Below, piece by piece: positions 9,226 to 17,338 of a stretch of 64,000 bases of DNA (positions within the stretch are counted from its first letter, which is position 1; every line of letters starts with the position of its first letter). The notes below the pieces were generated by a model that saw only the letters and a list, made by a program, of their open reading frames with translations, ran no database searches and was not told where the DNA came from. Both the position numbers and the translations under genes were made by a program. The stretch comes from CAYNRG01 sp047973125 (GTDB lineage Bacteria; Bacillota_I; Bacilli_A; Erysipelotrichales; Erysipelotrichaceae): NCBI GenBank assembly GCA_047973125.1, contig JBKEBK010000025.1, positions 165,379-229,378 on the forward strand. The letters are read 5' to 3'.

Positions 9226-9995
9226 ACTTTATTCACCTTATTTTCTATTTTTTCAACTAAAAAATCATTTAATTTTTCATCATCAAAGAAACTTGCTATC
9301 GGGATTAAATATCCCCTTGTAATTAAAGCTAGTATTTGACTTTTAGTTAATCCGCGAGATTGAAGATATACTAACTGATTTTCATCAACTTGACCAATAC
9401 TTGTTGCATGGCTTGCTTGCACATCGTTTTCATCAATTAATAAAATGGGAGTAATTATAGTATTTGAATTCTCACCAATTGTAAGTGCACGTGAAGTTTG
9501 GTGAGATGTTGAATTAAAAGATCCCTTAGTAATATTACCAGTTGCCTCCATAGAATAAGTTCCATTTTCAGCTACTACTCCATAATTCTCCATTATTCCT
9601 GAAGTATTTGAAAAATATGATATACACTTTATTGTATTACTTTTAACAAACTGAGCTAGTATTGCACTTTTTATATTTGCACTTGCATTTTCTTTTAGTA
9701 AACTGACTACACAATTTCTAGTTGATTTTTGATTATCACAATCAACATATGCCATGTTTAATTTTGCATCACTTAAAACATCATAACATTCATTTATACT
9801 AATATCACTTTGTGACTCATTTAAAATAAACAAATTACACAATGCACTATTTTTAACTGTTAAATTAATATTTAATTTAGCACAAGATTGTATTTCAATA
9901 TAAATATCAGCTTTATTATCACAAATAAAATTAAAACTCGCTTCATTAGAGTCAACTATAACTTTATGAAAATTTTCTACAATAATTGTCTCCAT
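9213..9995 (-). CDS. sufD: SufD, Fe-S assembly complex subunit (short form)
   Basis: Partner of SufB and SufC in the assembly complex. The C-terminal half carries the SufB/SufD core signature: TSRALTIGENS, ASHATSIGQVDENQ and YLQSRGLTKSQ. At 260 residues it is far shorter than common SufD proteins (about 380-430), the missing part being N-terminal. The ATG at 9995 lies 2 bases after sufC with only a weak AAGAG site, so the gene appears to start here rather than being truncated by a frameshift. Compact SufD proteins occur in AT-rich Bacillota; whether the N-terminal helices are dispensable here is unknown. Confidence 0.88.
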   Translation of the reverse strand: METIIVENFHKVIVDSNEASFNFICDNKADIYIEIQSCAKLNINLTVKNSALCNLFILNESQSDISINECYDVLSDAKLNMAYVDCDNQKSTRNCVVSLLKENASANIKSAILAQFVKSNTIKCISYFSNTSGIMENYGVVAENGTYSMEATGNITKGSFNSTSHQTSRALTIGENSNTIITPILLIDENDVQASHATSIGQVDENQLVYLQSRGLTKSQILALITRGYLIPIASFFDDEKLNDFLVEKIENKVNKVCLI

Positions 9996-9997
9996 AA

Positions 9998-10822
9998 TTA
10001 TTTACTCTTATCAGCTGCCGCACAACTTCCAAGACTAAATAGTGCAGGCTTATCATCTTCCATAATTGGATTAACTCCATATTTTTCATAAATCCAATCA
10101 TATCCATTATCATCAATTTTCTTTATCAAATCATATCCTCCATTAACTACAATTTCACCATTTACAAGTACATGTACATGTGTCGGTTTAACTAGCTGAT
10201 AAAATCTTTCATAATGAGAAACTATCAACATCCCAACTTTATTTTCAGAGGCTTGAATTTCGTTTAAAGTTTTTGAGACCACTTTAATTGCATCAACATC
10301 TAGACCACTATCAATTTCATCAAGCATTGCAAAATCAGGTTTAAGCATCTTCATTTGTACTATTTCATTTCGCTTTTTCTCTCCACCTGAAAAACCCTCA
10401 TTTAAAAATCTATGAGCAAGATTACTCTTCATTTCTAAATCCTTAACACTCTTCTCCATTTCTTTTATAAATGTAAACAGAGGAATAGGTTTCTCTCTTC
10501 GAGCATTGATTGCAGATCTTAAAAAATCACTATTGGTAATACCTGGAATCTCTTGTGGATATTGCATCGCTAAAAACAGCCCAGCCCTACTTCTCTCATC
10601 AACACTCATTTCAAGTAAGTTTTTATTATTCATAGTAATAGTTCCTTTAGTAATTTTATACCTTGGATGCCCCATTACTGCAGAAAGCAGCGTACTCTTA
10701 CCATTTCCATTTGGCCCTACTAAAGCATGAGTCTCTCCTTCATTAATTTGTAAATTTATATTTTTTAAAATTTGTTTACCATCTATTTCAACATAAAGAT
10801 TTTTAATTATTAATTCTTTCAA
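9998..10822 (-). CDS. sufC: SufC, ATPase of the SUF complex
   Basis: ABC-type ATPase that drives conformational change in SufBCD; it is cytosolic, not a transporter. Walker A GPNGNGKSTLL (about 36-46), signature FSGGEKKR, Walker B FAMLDEIDSGLD and the H-loop IVSHYER are all present. The start is a TTG at 10822, nine bases after GGAGG; no ATG nearby fits. The C-terminus is slightly longer than usual and ends SLGSCAAADKSK. First gene of the suf operon, with a promoter candidate about 30 bases upstream. Confidence 0.95.
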   Translation of the reverse strand: MKELIIKNLYVEIDGKQILKNINLQINEGETHALVGPNGNGKSTLLSAVMGHPRYKITKGTITMNNKNLLEMSVDERSRAGLFLAMQYPQEIPGITNSDFLRSAINARREKPIPLFTFIKEMEKSVKDLEMKSNLAHRFLNEGFSGGEKKRNEIVQMKMLKPDFAMLDEIDSGLDVDAIKVVSKTLNEIQASENKVGMLIVSHYERFYQLVKPTHVHVLVNGEIVVNGGYDLIKKIDDNGYDWIYEKYGVNPIMEDDKPALFSLGSCAAADKSK

Positions 10823-10852
10823 AATATATTACCTCCTAATTATCACAAAAAA

Positions 10853-10882
10853 ATTATATCATAAAAAAGCTACTCTTGTCAT
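10853..10882 (-). promoter_or_regulatory. Candidate promoter of the suf operon
   Basis: On the minus strand, an extended -10 TGATATAAT (hexamer at 10853-10858) lies 18 bases downstream of ATGACA (10877-10882), five of six matches to the -35 consensus. It sits just upstream of sufC. The 100 bases between this and the prsA promoter hold only AT-rich sequence with a weak dyad (TGAATAT/ATATTCA, 10904-10924). Confidence 0.65.
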
Positions 10883-10983
10883 TTTATACTACATGAATAT
10901 TTTTATTATATTCACAATAAAATGTATTAACTTTATTATTAATTTTAAAAATACTTTATATTATTAAATATTATAAAACAAAA

Positions 10984-11012
10984 TTGCAAAATAGCTATAA
11001 ATATCATATAAT
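10984..11012 (+). promoter_or_regulatory. Promoter of the prsA-like gene
   Basis: TTGCAA (10984-10989), 17-base spacer, perfect TATAAT (11007-11012). The ATG of the prsA-like gene follows 27 bases after the -10, behind AAAGGAGG. Confidence 0.75.
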
Positions 11013-11039
11013 TATAAAGCGTTTTAAAGGAGGACAATT

Positions 11040-12029
11040 ATGTCAAATGTTTTAAAAAAATACGGAGCAGTTATAGTCGTAGGAATATTTTTTCTTGGAA
11101 TTATTATCTTTACTGGACTTGACCAAGCAAAAAATACAATATCAGGAAAAAAAGAAAATGGTGAAGATGTTATTTTTAGCATTAGCGATAATAACATAAC
11201 AGCAAATGAGTATTATGATGAAATGTATAAAATTATTGGAGATTCAACTCTTGTAACTTTATTTGAAACTAGTGTTGCTGATCAGGTAGTTGAGACAACA
11301 GATGAAATCAAGGAAACAGCAAAAATTCTTGCTGAAAATGCAAAATCTGGCTACATTAGTCAGTATGGAGAAGAAGAAGCAAGAGCAAAATTAACTAGTA
11401 TTTTAAAATCATATGGATTTAATGATGGTTTTGATGATTTGGAAGATTACTTCCTTATTAATATTAAGTCTTCAAAAATAGCTCAGGATTATATTGATAA
11501 AAATCCAGATAAATATATTACCCCTTATATGGAAGAATCAAAACCAAGGCTTCTATCTCATATATTAATAAGTATGGTAGATCCTGAAAACCCAACAGAA
11601 GAAGAACTAGCAAAACAAAAAGCAGTAGAAGATGCTCTTGCTGGTGGGAAGAGTTTTGAAGAAGTTGCTGTTGAATATTCAGATGATACAGCATCTGCTA
11701 CACAAAATGGATACTTAGGATTATCTGATGCTAATACATCTTATGTACCAGAATTTCTTGAGGCTTCACTTAACTTAAAGGAAAATGAAATTAGTGAGTG
11801 GATTAAAACTGATTATGGCTATCATATGATTCGCTGTGATGCAGATACATTTGAATCTATTAATGCAAAAGAAGAAGGAACAATATACGAAAGTATTTTA
11901 AACAATGATCCAACTATTAGATCATATGCATTTTGGGAAAAAGCTCAAGAATTAAATATTACATTTGCGAGTGATGACATTAAAAACAGTTTATTAAAAG
12001 CACTTGGAATTGAAGAAGGAGAAAAATAA
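11040..12029 (+). CDS. prsA: Membrane-anchored PrsA-like foldase with parvulin domain
   Basis: Extracytoplasmic peptidyl-prolyl isomerase/chaperone for secreted proteins. A single N-terminal transmembrane anchor (YGAVIVVGIFFLGIIIFTG, about 8-26) is followed by a SurA/PrsA-like helical N-domain. A parvulin (PPIC) domain lies at about 170-275: SHILISMVDP, GKSFEEVAVEYSDD, GYLGLSD and DYGYHMIRCD. Unlike B. subtilis PrsA there is no lipobox cysteine, so it is held by an uncleaved helix. 329 residues. The next gene, 2 bases on, is a lipoprotein of similar design. The symbol is by family; it could equally be a second PrsA paralogue. Confidence 0.85.
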   Translation: MSNVLKKYGAVIVVGIFFLGIIIFTGLDQAKNTISGKKENGEDVIFSISDNNITANEYYDEMYKIIGDSTLVTLFETSVADQVVETTDEIKETAKILAENAKSGYISQYGEEEARAKLTSILKSYGFNDGFDDLEDYFLINIKSSKIAQDYIDKNPDKYITPYMEESKPRLLSHILISMVDPENPTEEELAKQKAVEDALAGGKSFEEVAVEYSDDTASATQNGYLGLSDANTSYVPEFLEASLNLKENEISEWIKTDYGYHMIRCDADTFESINAKEEGTIYESILNNDPTIRSYAFWEKAQELNITFASDDIKNSLLKALGIEEGEK

Positions 12030-12031
12030 AT

Positions 12032-12886
12032 ATGAAAAAATTATATCTATTATTTATTGGATTATCTTTATTGCTTGTTGGTTGCTCTGATGCAAATGTA
12101 TCGCTAACTGATCCAAATACTGAATTATTTAAAGTTGGAAAAGACAGCATAACAAAAGATGACTTATACGATATGTTAATTGAAAGAGATGCAGGATACA
12201 GTGCTATTTCAATTTCAACAAATTATATTTTGGACCAAGAAGTTGAGATTACTGATGAAATAAAAAAAGCTGCAGATGACAATCTATCTCTTTATGAAAC
12301 AATTTATCAAGATAAGTTATTAGAAGCAGTTCAAGCAAACGGTTTTTTAACAATTGATGACTTTTATGAAAATAATTTACTTACATCAGAAAGATTAAAT
12401 CACTTAACAAAAAAATATATTGATGCAAATTTTGATGTACTAAAGGGTAAATACCAACCTAAGAAAATTCAACTTCTTACTTTCGATAATGAAGAGAGTG
12501 CAACTAATGCAAAAACTGAGTTAGAAAAAGGAGTAGATATCGCAACAATAGTAGAAGATTTAAAATCATCTAGTAATGGTAAAGATACTGTTGTAACAAA
12601 TGATAATACAACGCTTAATGCTGCAGTGGTATCTTATGTTAATGATACAAATTCAACAGGTATTTCAGAAGTAATTTCTGATTCAGAAGGAAGTAGTTTC
12701 TTTGTTATAAATATTACTGAAACAAATGCTGACAATATGAAAGAAGAAGTTATCGATACATTATCATCAAACACAACAATATCTACAGAATCAGAACTTT
12801 ACTTTTTCACAAAATATGGTTTAAATGTTTACGATCGAACATTACACGATTTATTAACAACAAATTATCCACAGTATTTAAAATAG
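12032..12886 (+). CDS. PrsA-related lipoprotein with degenerate isomerase domain
   Basis: Signal peptide MKKLYLLFIGLSLLLVGC ends in a lipobox LVGC, so the mature protein should be a lipid-anchored surface protein. The stretch ELFKVGKDSITKDDLYDMLIERD and the following helices match the N-domain of the preceding PrsA-like protein in order and spacing, including the shared EVEITDEIK / VVETTDEIK segment. The C-terminal part occupies the parvulin position, but the SHIL and GYLG motifs and the active-site histidine are missing (it reads KKIQLLTFDNEE). I infer a chaperone paralogue without isomerase activity. 284 residues; stop lies inside the terminator. Confidence 0.72.
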   Translation: MKKLYLLFIGLSLLLVGCSDANVSLTDPNTELFKVGKDSITKDDLYDMLIERDAGYSAISISTNYILDQEVEITDEIKKAADDNLSLYETIYQDKLLEAVQANGFLTIDDFYENNLLTSERLNHLTKKYIDANFDVLKGKYQPKKIQLLTFDNEESATNAKTELEKGVDIATIVEDLKSSSNGKDTVVTNDNTTLNAAVVSYVNDTNSTGISEVISDSEGSSFFVINITETNADNMKEEVIDTLSSNTTISTESELYFFTKYGLNVYDRTLHDLLTTNYPQYLK

Positions 12887-12907
12887 GTGATTATCACCTA
12901 TTTTTTA
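12881..12907 (+). terminator. Rho-independent terminator after the prsA pair
   Basis: Perfect 10-bp stem AAATAGGTGA/TCACCTATTT with a TTA loop, running into six T residues. The stop codon TAG of the lipoprotein gene is part of the 5' arm. Confidence 0.85.
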
Positions 12908-12943
12908 TGTTATCATATTTATAAGTAAAAGGAGGAGCATACT

Positions 12944-13336
12944 ATGTGCTTATTTTGTAAAATAATAAACAATGAACTACCATGTCATAAAATTTATGAG
13001 GATGATTATACCTTAGCATTTTTAGACATTAATCCAGCAACTTTTGGACACACCCTTGTTGTAACAAAAGAACATATTGCAAGACTTGAAGATGCAAGCG
13101 AAGATAGCTTAAATCACTTAACTAATACTATGTTATTGGTTGCAAAAAAAATTAAAAACACTTGTAATCCAAAAGGATTCAACTACTTAAGTAATTCTGA
13201 TGAAATATCTGGACAACAAATTGATCATTTACATTTTCATATAATTCCAAGATATGATAAGAATGATGGTTTCGAAGTTAAACATACACCTCAAGAAATA
13301 GATTTAAAAGAAGTATTAGAAAAAATAAAAATATAG
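12944..13336 (+). CDS. hit: HIT-family nucleotide hydrolase (Hit/HinT-like)
   Basis: Small histidine-triad protein hydrolysing nucleoside phosphoramidates or dinucleotides. The triad HLHFHIIPR (HxHxHxx) is near residue 97. The N-terminus MCLFCKIINNELPCHKIYED has the CxxC seen in bacterial HIT proteins, and FGHTLVVTKEH is the conserved helix start. 130 residues, normal. AAAGGAGG precedes the ATG. In B. subtilis the hit, prsA and yhaM genes are also near neighbours, which supports the call. Confidence 0.93.
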   Translation: MCLFCKIINNELPCHKIYEDDYTLAFLDINPATFGHTLVVTKEHIARLEDASEDSLNHLTNTMLLVAKKIKNTCNPKGFNYLSNSDEISGQQIDHLHFHIIPRYDKNDGFEVKHTPQEIDLKEVLEKIKI

Positions 13337-13353
13337 TATCTTACTAAATGTAT

Positions 13354-13381
13354 AAAAAAAACATCTTCTGATGTTTTTTTA
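13354..13381. terminator. Bidirectional terminator between hit and yhaM
   Basis: 11-bp stem (A-rich arm ending ACATC, loop TTCT, GATG then seven T). The A- and T-tracts make it usable from both sides; the yhaM stop codon overlaps its edge. Confidence 0.85.
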
Positions 13382-14314
13382 ATTTTTAGGTTTATAGAAA
13401 GATCTTTGTTCTAGTGCGAATATTCGTGGAGTAAAGGTTCCAGGTTCTACTTGACTTAAAGCACTCTCAAGAGTATTTAACCTAGCATCTAAATTATCAA
13501 TAAATGATAGTACTTCTGCTTCTTGCACAAGTGGAAGAATAGGTGATCCATACTCATATTTACCATGATGCGATAATATGCAATGTCTTAGCAATATACT
13601 CTCTTCACTATTTGCTATATTTAGTCTTTCAGCAACTTCCATTATCTTCCCATGCATGATTGATATATGTCCAGTTAACTTTCCTTCAAGTGTATACTCT
13701 GTATTTTGAATCCCTGATAATTCAACAGTTTTTCCTAAGTCATGCAAAATAATTGCAGATATGAGTAGATCCCTTGAAATTTGAGGATATAGTGAACAAA
13801 TCCCATTTCCAATTTTTAACATACCTAATACGTGAGTTGCTAGCCCTCTTAAAAAACTATGATGATTTTTAGAGGCTGCTGGATATTGATAAAATTTTTC
13901 TTCATATTCCTTAAAAAGTTCAACTATTATATTTCTGTAGTTGTCATTCTTTATTGATTTTATATTTCTCTCAATTTCATATCTTAACTCTTTCTCTGAA
14001 ATAGTAGAAGAAATCACATATTGACTTACATCGATATCCGATTGATTTAATGGAGAAATCTTAAATATCTTTGCTTGTAATGAATTATTATATTTCAATA
14101 TTTCACATTCTACTTGTTGGACATCCCCTGCATTTATTAATTTATCTTGCTCTGGTGTAAGTGTCCACATTTTCCCCTCAAGAGTACCACTATCATCTTG
14201 TAATGTAATAGAAGCATAAACAGCGCCCTTTTGAGTTACTCCATTGACTTTACTTTTAATTAAAAACGGTTGATTTAATACATCCTTTTCTACAATTTCA
14301 CTAATTTTTTTCAT
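13379..14314 (-). CDS. yhaM: 3'-5' exoribonuclease YhaM
   Basis: OB-fold nucleic-acid-binding domain (about 1-130, starting KKISEIVEKDVLNQPFLI) followed by an HD phosphohydrolase domain with HHSFLRGLATHVLGM, ILHDLGKT and HHGKYEYGSP metal ligands. This arrangement is diagnostic of YhaM/CBF1, a Mn-dependent nuclease that trims RNA ends and degrades DNA in vitro. Start set at the ATG of MKKISEI (14314), 7 bases after GGAG; ATGs at 14317 and 14332 are in frame, the latter without a Shine-Dalgarno. About 311 residues, as expected. The 5' end overlaps the glycosyltransferase-RecX gene by 14 bases. Confidence 0.93.
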   Translation of the reverse strand: MKKISEIVEKDVLNQPFLIKSKVNGVTQKGAVYASITLQDDSGTLEGKMWTLTPEQDKLINAGDVQQVECEILKYNNSLQAKIFKISPLNQSDIDVSQYVISSTISEKELRYEIERNIKSIKNDNYRNIIVELFKEYEEKFYQYPAASKNHHSFLRGLATHVLGMLKIGNGICSLYPQISRDLLISAIILHDLGKTVELSGIQNTEYTLEGKLTGHISIMHGKIMEVAERLNIANSEESILLRHCILSHHGKYEYGSPILPLVQEAEVLSFIDNLDARLNTLESALSQVEPGTFTPRIFALEQRSFYKPKN

Positions 14315-16286
14315 CATTCCACTCCATTTCATCTAAAATAGCATAAATATCTTCAGTATCAAACCCCTGTACTGCACAATATCTAAATACCATATTTCTA
14401 AGTTTATAACCACTAAACTTTTTTTCATATTTCTTTTTTGACTTTCCTGCAAGTCTTCTTAAAATATCCATTTCTTCTAAATCATCATTAACAAAATTTA
14501 TATCTTTCATTACCTTTTCAATAATATTACTATCATAACCTTGTTTGTATAGTTTTTGTTTTAATGATTGTTTTCTCATTCTTAAAGATTTATTTTTTAT
14601 TGTATTTAAAGTTTTATTTCCCCACTTTAATGCATTATTATATTCTGCATCAGTATCTCTTTCATCTTCTAAAATATAAGCAATTAAATCAGGATCAATC
14701 CCTTTTTTTCTAAGGGTATTATAAATTTTTTTCTCACCCGATAATTTGCTTCTCATACTAATTAATAACTCTTTCGCAAATCTATAATCAGATATTAAAC
14801 CCTGTGCCTCGAGTTTTTCAATTATCTTATTGATCTCTCCAATTTGTAAGTCAGTATTATAACTTAACCAATCATACATCTCTTTTCTAGAACGATCTTT
14901 TACTGATAGCTTTCTAATACATTTCTGGTATGCCTTTATGGTCTCCTCCATTTTTAAAAGATCATTTACCTCTTTAAAATCTAAGAGTCTACCTTTTCTA
15001 TAGCCATTTTCAAAATAAACATCAACATCAACTAAAACTTTTTTTACTGAGTTTTCAGATGTTAAAAATAGAATTTCTACATAATCATTTTTTAATCTAA
15101 TCTTACTAATCTGATATTGCTTTCTAGACTTTGTGATCGCACTATTATAAACTTCTATGATACTATTATAAAACCTTTTTATATTATATGGCTCAACCTT
15201 TTTTAATATTAACTCAATATTTTTTTCTTTATCATTTTTAGAAATAAATTCAATAATCTTGTTTTTAAATTCAATTTCATCACTAAAATAATACCCAGTT
15301 TTACCTTCTTCAATTAACTCTTCTAAAACATTATCAGGATATGCAAATACATGTAAACCACTTGCTAAAGCCTCAATATATGTCATTCCTTGTGTCTCAC
15401 TTGTAGAAGCTGTAGCAAAGCAATCTGCTGCAGCATAATAAATTGGAACCTCATCTGACATCTTCTTACCTACAAATATAACTATATCAGAAACATCTAA
15501 TTTATCAGCCAAATCTCTTAATTTATCTTCTTCAGGTCCAGATCCTACAACCATCAATTTACAATTAACACCTTCTTGTTTTACTTCTTTCATACCTTTA
15601 ATTAGTAAATCGATACTCTTTTCCTGAGCAAGTCTTCCAAGATATACAATTAAACAAACATCATCTGCAACATCTAATTCTTTTCTAACTTTCATTCCTT
15701 TTTTCTTTAATTCTTCAGAAGGATAAAATTTTTCTGTGTTAAGTCCTGTAGGAATAACATTAATACTTTTCTTTACATTATATCTTTCTAACATTTCCTT
15801 AGTTTTATAACTTGGTACTATTATTTCTACACCAGAATCAACATATAATTTACTTAATCTTGAAACAGCCTTTTTAGCTATTTTATCAACTATATTTAAA
15901 TTTAAAACATTTACATAATGTGTATAATCTTCGTAGGTAACATGATATGTACTAACAATAGGTATGTTTTGCATTTTAGAAACAATTCTTGCAAATATTC
16001 CAACACCAAATTCAGTATGTGCATGAATTATATCAAGATTCATTTCTTTAATTTTGTTATATGCTTTAATATGTACAGGACTTGTCATAACATAACCATA
16101 TAATTTTTTTAATTCAACACCTGATAGTCTTAAAACATTATCATCAGCCTTACAGTTTGTAGCATTAGTGGTAATTACAAAAACTGTATGTCCTTCATTT
16201 TCTAAAACTTGTCTTAAAGTATGAACACTAGAAACCACCCCATTAATTTCTGGTAAGTATGTATCAGTAAATAAACCTATTCTCAT
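14301..16286 (-). CDS. GT4 glycosyltransferase (monoglucosyl-diacylglycerol synthase-like) fused to RecX
   Basis: Residues 1 to about 385 form a complete GT4 transferase: MRIGLFTDTYLPEINGV, HAHTEFGVG, VIPTGLNTEKF, YLGRLAQEKSIDLLI and the nucleotide-sugar motif SETQGMTYIEAL (ExxxxxxxE). This resembles the enzyme that puts the first glucose on diacylglycerol in streptococci and Acholeplasma. Residues ~390-655 are a full-length RecX regulator: an N-terminal strand region, then KAYQKCIRKLSVKDRSRKEM, LEAQGLISDYRFAKELL, LRKKGIDPDLI and further three-helix repeats. One uninterrupted frame spans both parts. Normally these are separate proteins; RecX inhibits RecA filaments. The start overlaps the previous stop (TGATG) with AAGGGGGATG upstream. 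Confidence 0.85.
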   Translation of the reverse strand: MRIGLFTDTYLPEINGVVSSVHTLRQVLENEGHTVFVITTNATNCKADDNVLRLSGVELKKLYGYVMTSPVHIKAYNKIKEMNLDIIHAHTEFGVGIFARIVSKMQNIPIVSTYHVTYEDYTHYVNVLNLNIVDKIAKKAVSRLSKLYVDSGVEIIVPSYKTKEMLERYNVKKSINVIPTGLNTEKFYPSEELKKKGMKVRKELDVADDVCLIVYLGRLAQEKSIDLLIKGMKEVKQEGVNCKLMVVGSGPEEDKLRDLADKLDVSDIVIFVGKKMSDEVPIYYAAADCFATASTSETQGMTYIEALASGLHVFAYPDNVLEELIEEGKTGYYFSDEIEFKNKIIEFISKNDKEKNIELILKKVEPYNIKRFYNSIIEVYNSAITKSRKQYQISKIRLKNDYVEILFLTSENSVKKVLVDVDVYFENGYRKGRLLDFKEVNDLLKMEETIKAYQKCIRKLSVKDRSRKEMYDWLSYNTDLQIGEINKIIEKLEAQGLISDYRFAKELLISMRSKLSGEKKIYNTLRKKGIDPDLIAYILEDERDTDAEYNNALKWGNKTLNTIKNKSLRMRKQSLKQKLYKQGYDSNIIEKVMKDINFVNDDLEEMDILRRLAGKSKKKYEKKFSGYKLRNMVFRYCAVQGFDTEDIYAILDEMEWNDEKN

Positions 16287-17338
16287 CAGTCATCCCCCTT
16301 CAAACTTTCAACCTCTGGTAAAGTTTTATTATATATAAATACCGCTCCCCCTAAAATCATTACAAAATAATATGTAACTAATCTCCATAAGATCATTATA
16401 CTGGTTGCTGAAATTTTGCCAAATATTGTTGAAAACATTAATACAAAAGTTGCTTCAGTTCCACCACTTGCACCAGGAATTGGTATAAAACAATTTATCA
16501 TGGATACAAATGAAGAAAGAGCTAATATATTAATAAGATCTGATAGTTGAACATTTACATTTAATGCTTTTGCACAGAAAAAAGGAATTGAATAATACAC
16601 AAACATTCTAATGAAATTCGCAACAACACTATAGACAATCGTTTTTTTATGCGACTTTAGTCTTACAACTTCTTTTGCAAATCTCTCTAATTGGACATTT
16701 AACTTACTTAAAGTTTCTTCTTTGTTTTTAACAATATGAAGCTTGCTTGCAAGTAAAATTCCTTTTGTTGTTATCCATGTATAAACTTTAGGAAAAGTTG
16801 CTAAGATCCATAGTCCAATAATAATAACACTATTAACTCCAAATCCAATAAGAACTAAGAAGAAAAAATTAGAAAAATTATTAAAGAAATATGTAAACCT
16901 CAATATTAACAATATAAGAACTGAAACAACCATTGTTGCTTGGTATATAATGAAATCCATCCAAAGAATACTAGCTGAGTCCGTTATATTAACACCTTGT
17001 TTTTTAAATACATAAATTTGAGCTATTTGACCACCTGATGCACTTGGAGTAACTCCGTGAAAAAAGCTTGCAATAAAAGCATTAATTACCCCTTGTTTTA
17101 GTTTATACTTAGGATTGCTTAAAATTGTTAACTTTCTTAAAATGATACCAATAATTACTTGATATAATATTGCTAAAAATATTACAGTCAATAGCCAACC
17201 AAAATGAATCCTTGTAAACATATCCATAATTTCATTAAAATTATCTTTTAAAGTTAACCAAAGTACAATACCTGTAAAAAAGACAACAAGCATTATATTA
17301 AAAAGATAGCTTTTCATTAATTTTTTTATAGTATTCAT
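16286..17338 (-). CDS. Flippase-like / MprF-type transmembrane domain protein (YbhN/AglD family)
   Basis: Integral membrane protein of about eight segments, 350 residues. It matches the lysylphosphatidylglycerol synthetase transmembrane (UPF0104) family: FFHGVTPSASGGQIAQIYVFKKQG in the first half and CFIPIPGASGGTEATFVLMF in the second are its hallmark re-entrant motifs. Members lack the synthetase domain and are thought to flip lipids. Placed between two lipid glycosyltransferases and overlapping both by one base, it probably moves the glycolipid they make. That role is inferred from context. Confidence 0.85.
   Translation of the reverse strand: MNTIKKLMKSYLFNIMLVVFFTGIVLWLTLKDNFNEIMDMFTRIHFGWLLTVIFLAILYQVIIGIILRKLTILSNPKYKLKQGVINAFIASFFHGVTPSASGGQIAQIYVFKKQGVNITDSASILWMDFIIYQATMVVSVLILLILRFTYFFNNFSNFFFLVLIGFGVNSVIIIGLWILATFPKVYTWITTKGILLASKLHIVKNKEETLSKLNVQLERFAKEVVRLKSHKKTIVYSVVANFIRMFVYYSIPFFCAKALNVNVQLSDLINILALSSFVSMINCFIPIPGASGGTEATFVLMFSTIFGKISATSIMILWRLVTYYFVMILGGAVFIYNKTLPEVESLKGDD

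Noticed and set aside
9213..9995. sufD as a truncated pseudogene
   Set aside because: The gene has a proper start, stop and conserved C-terminal core and overlaps intact neighbours, so a short functional form is more likely.
10904..10924. Dyad TGAATAT/ATATTCA between suf and prsA
   Set aside because: Seven-base AT-only arms are expected by chance in such AT-rich DNA; no promoter overlap.
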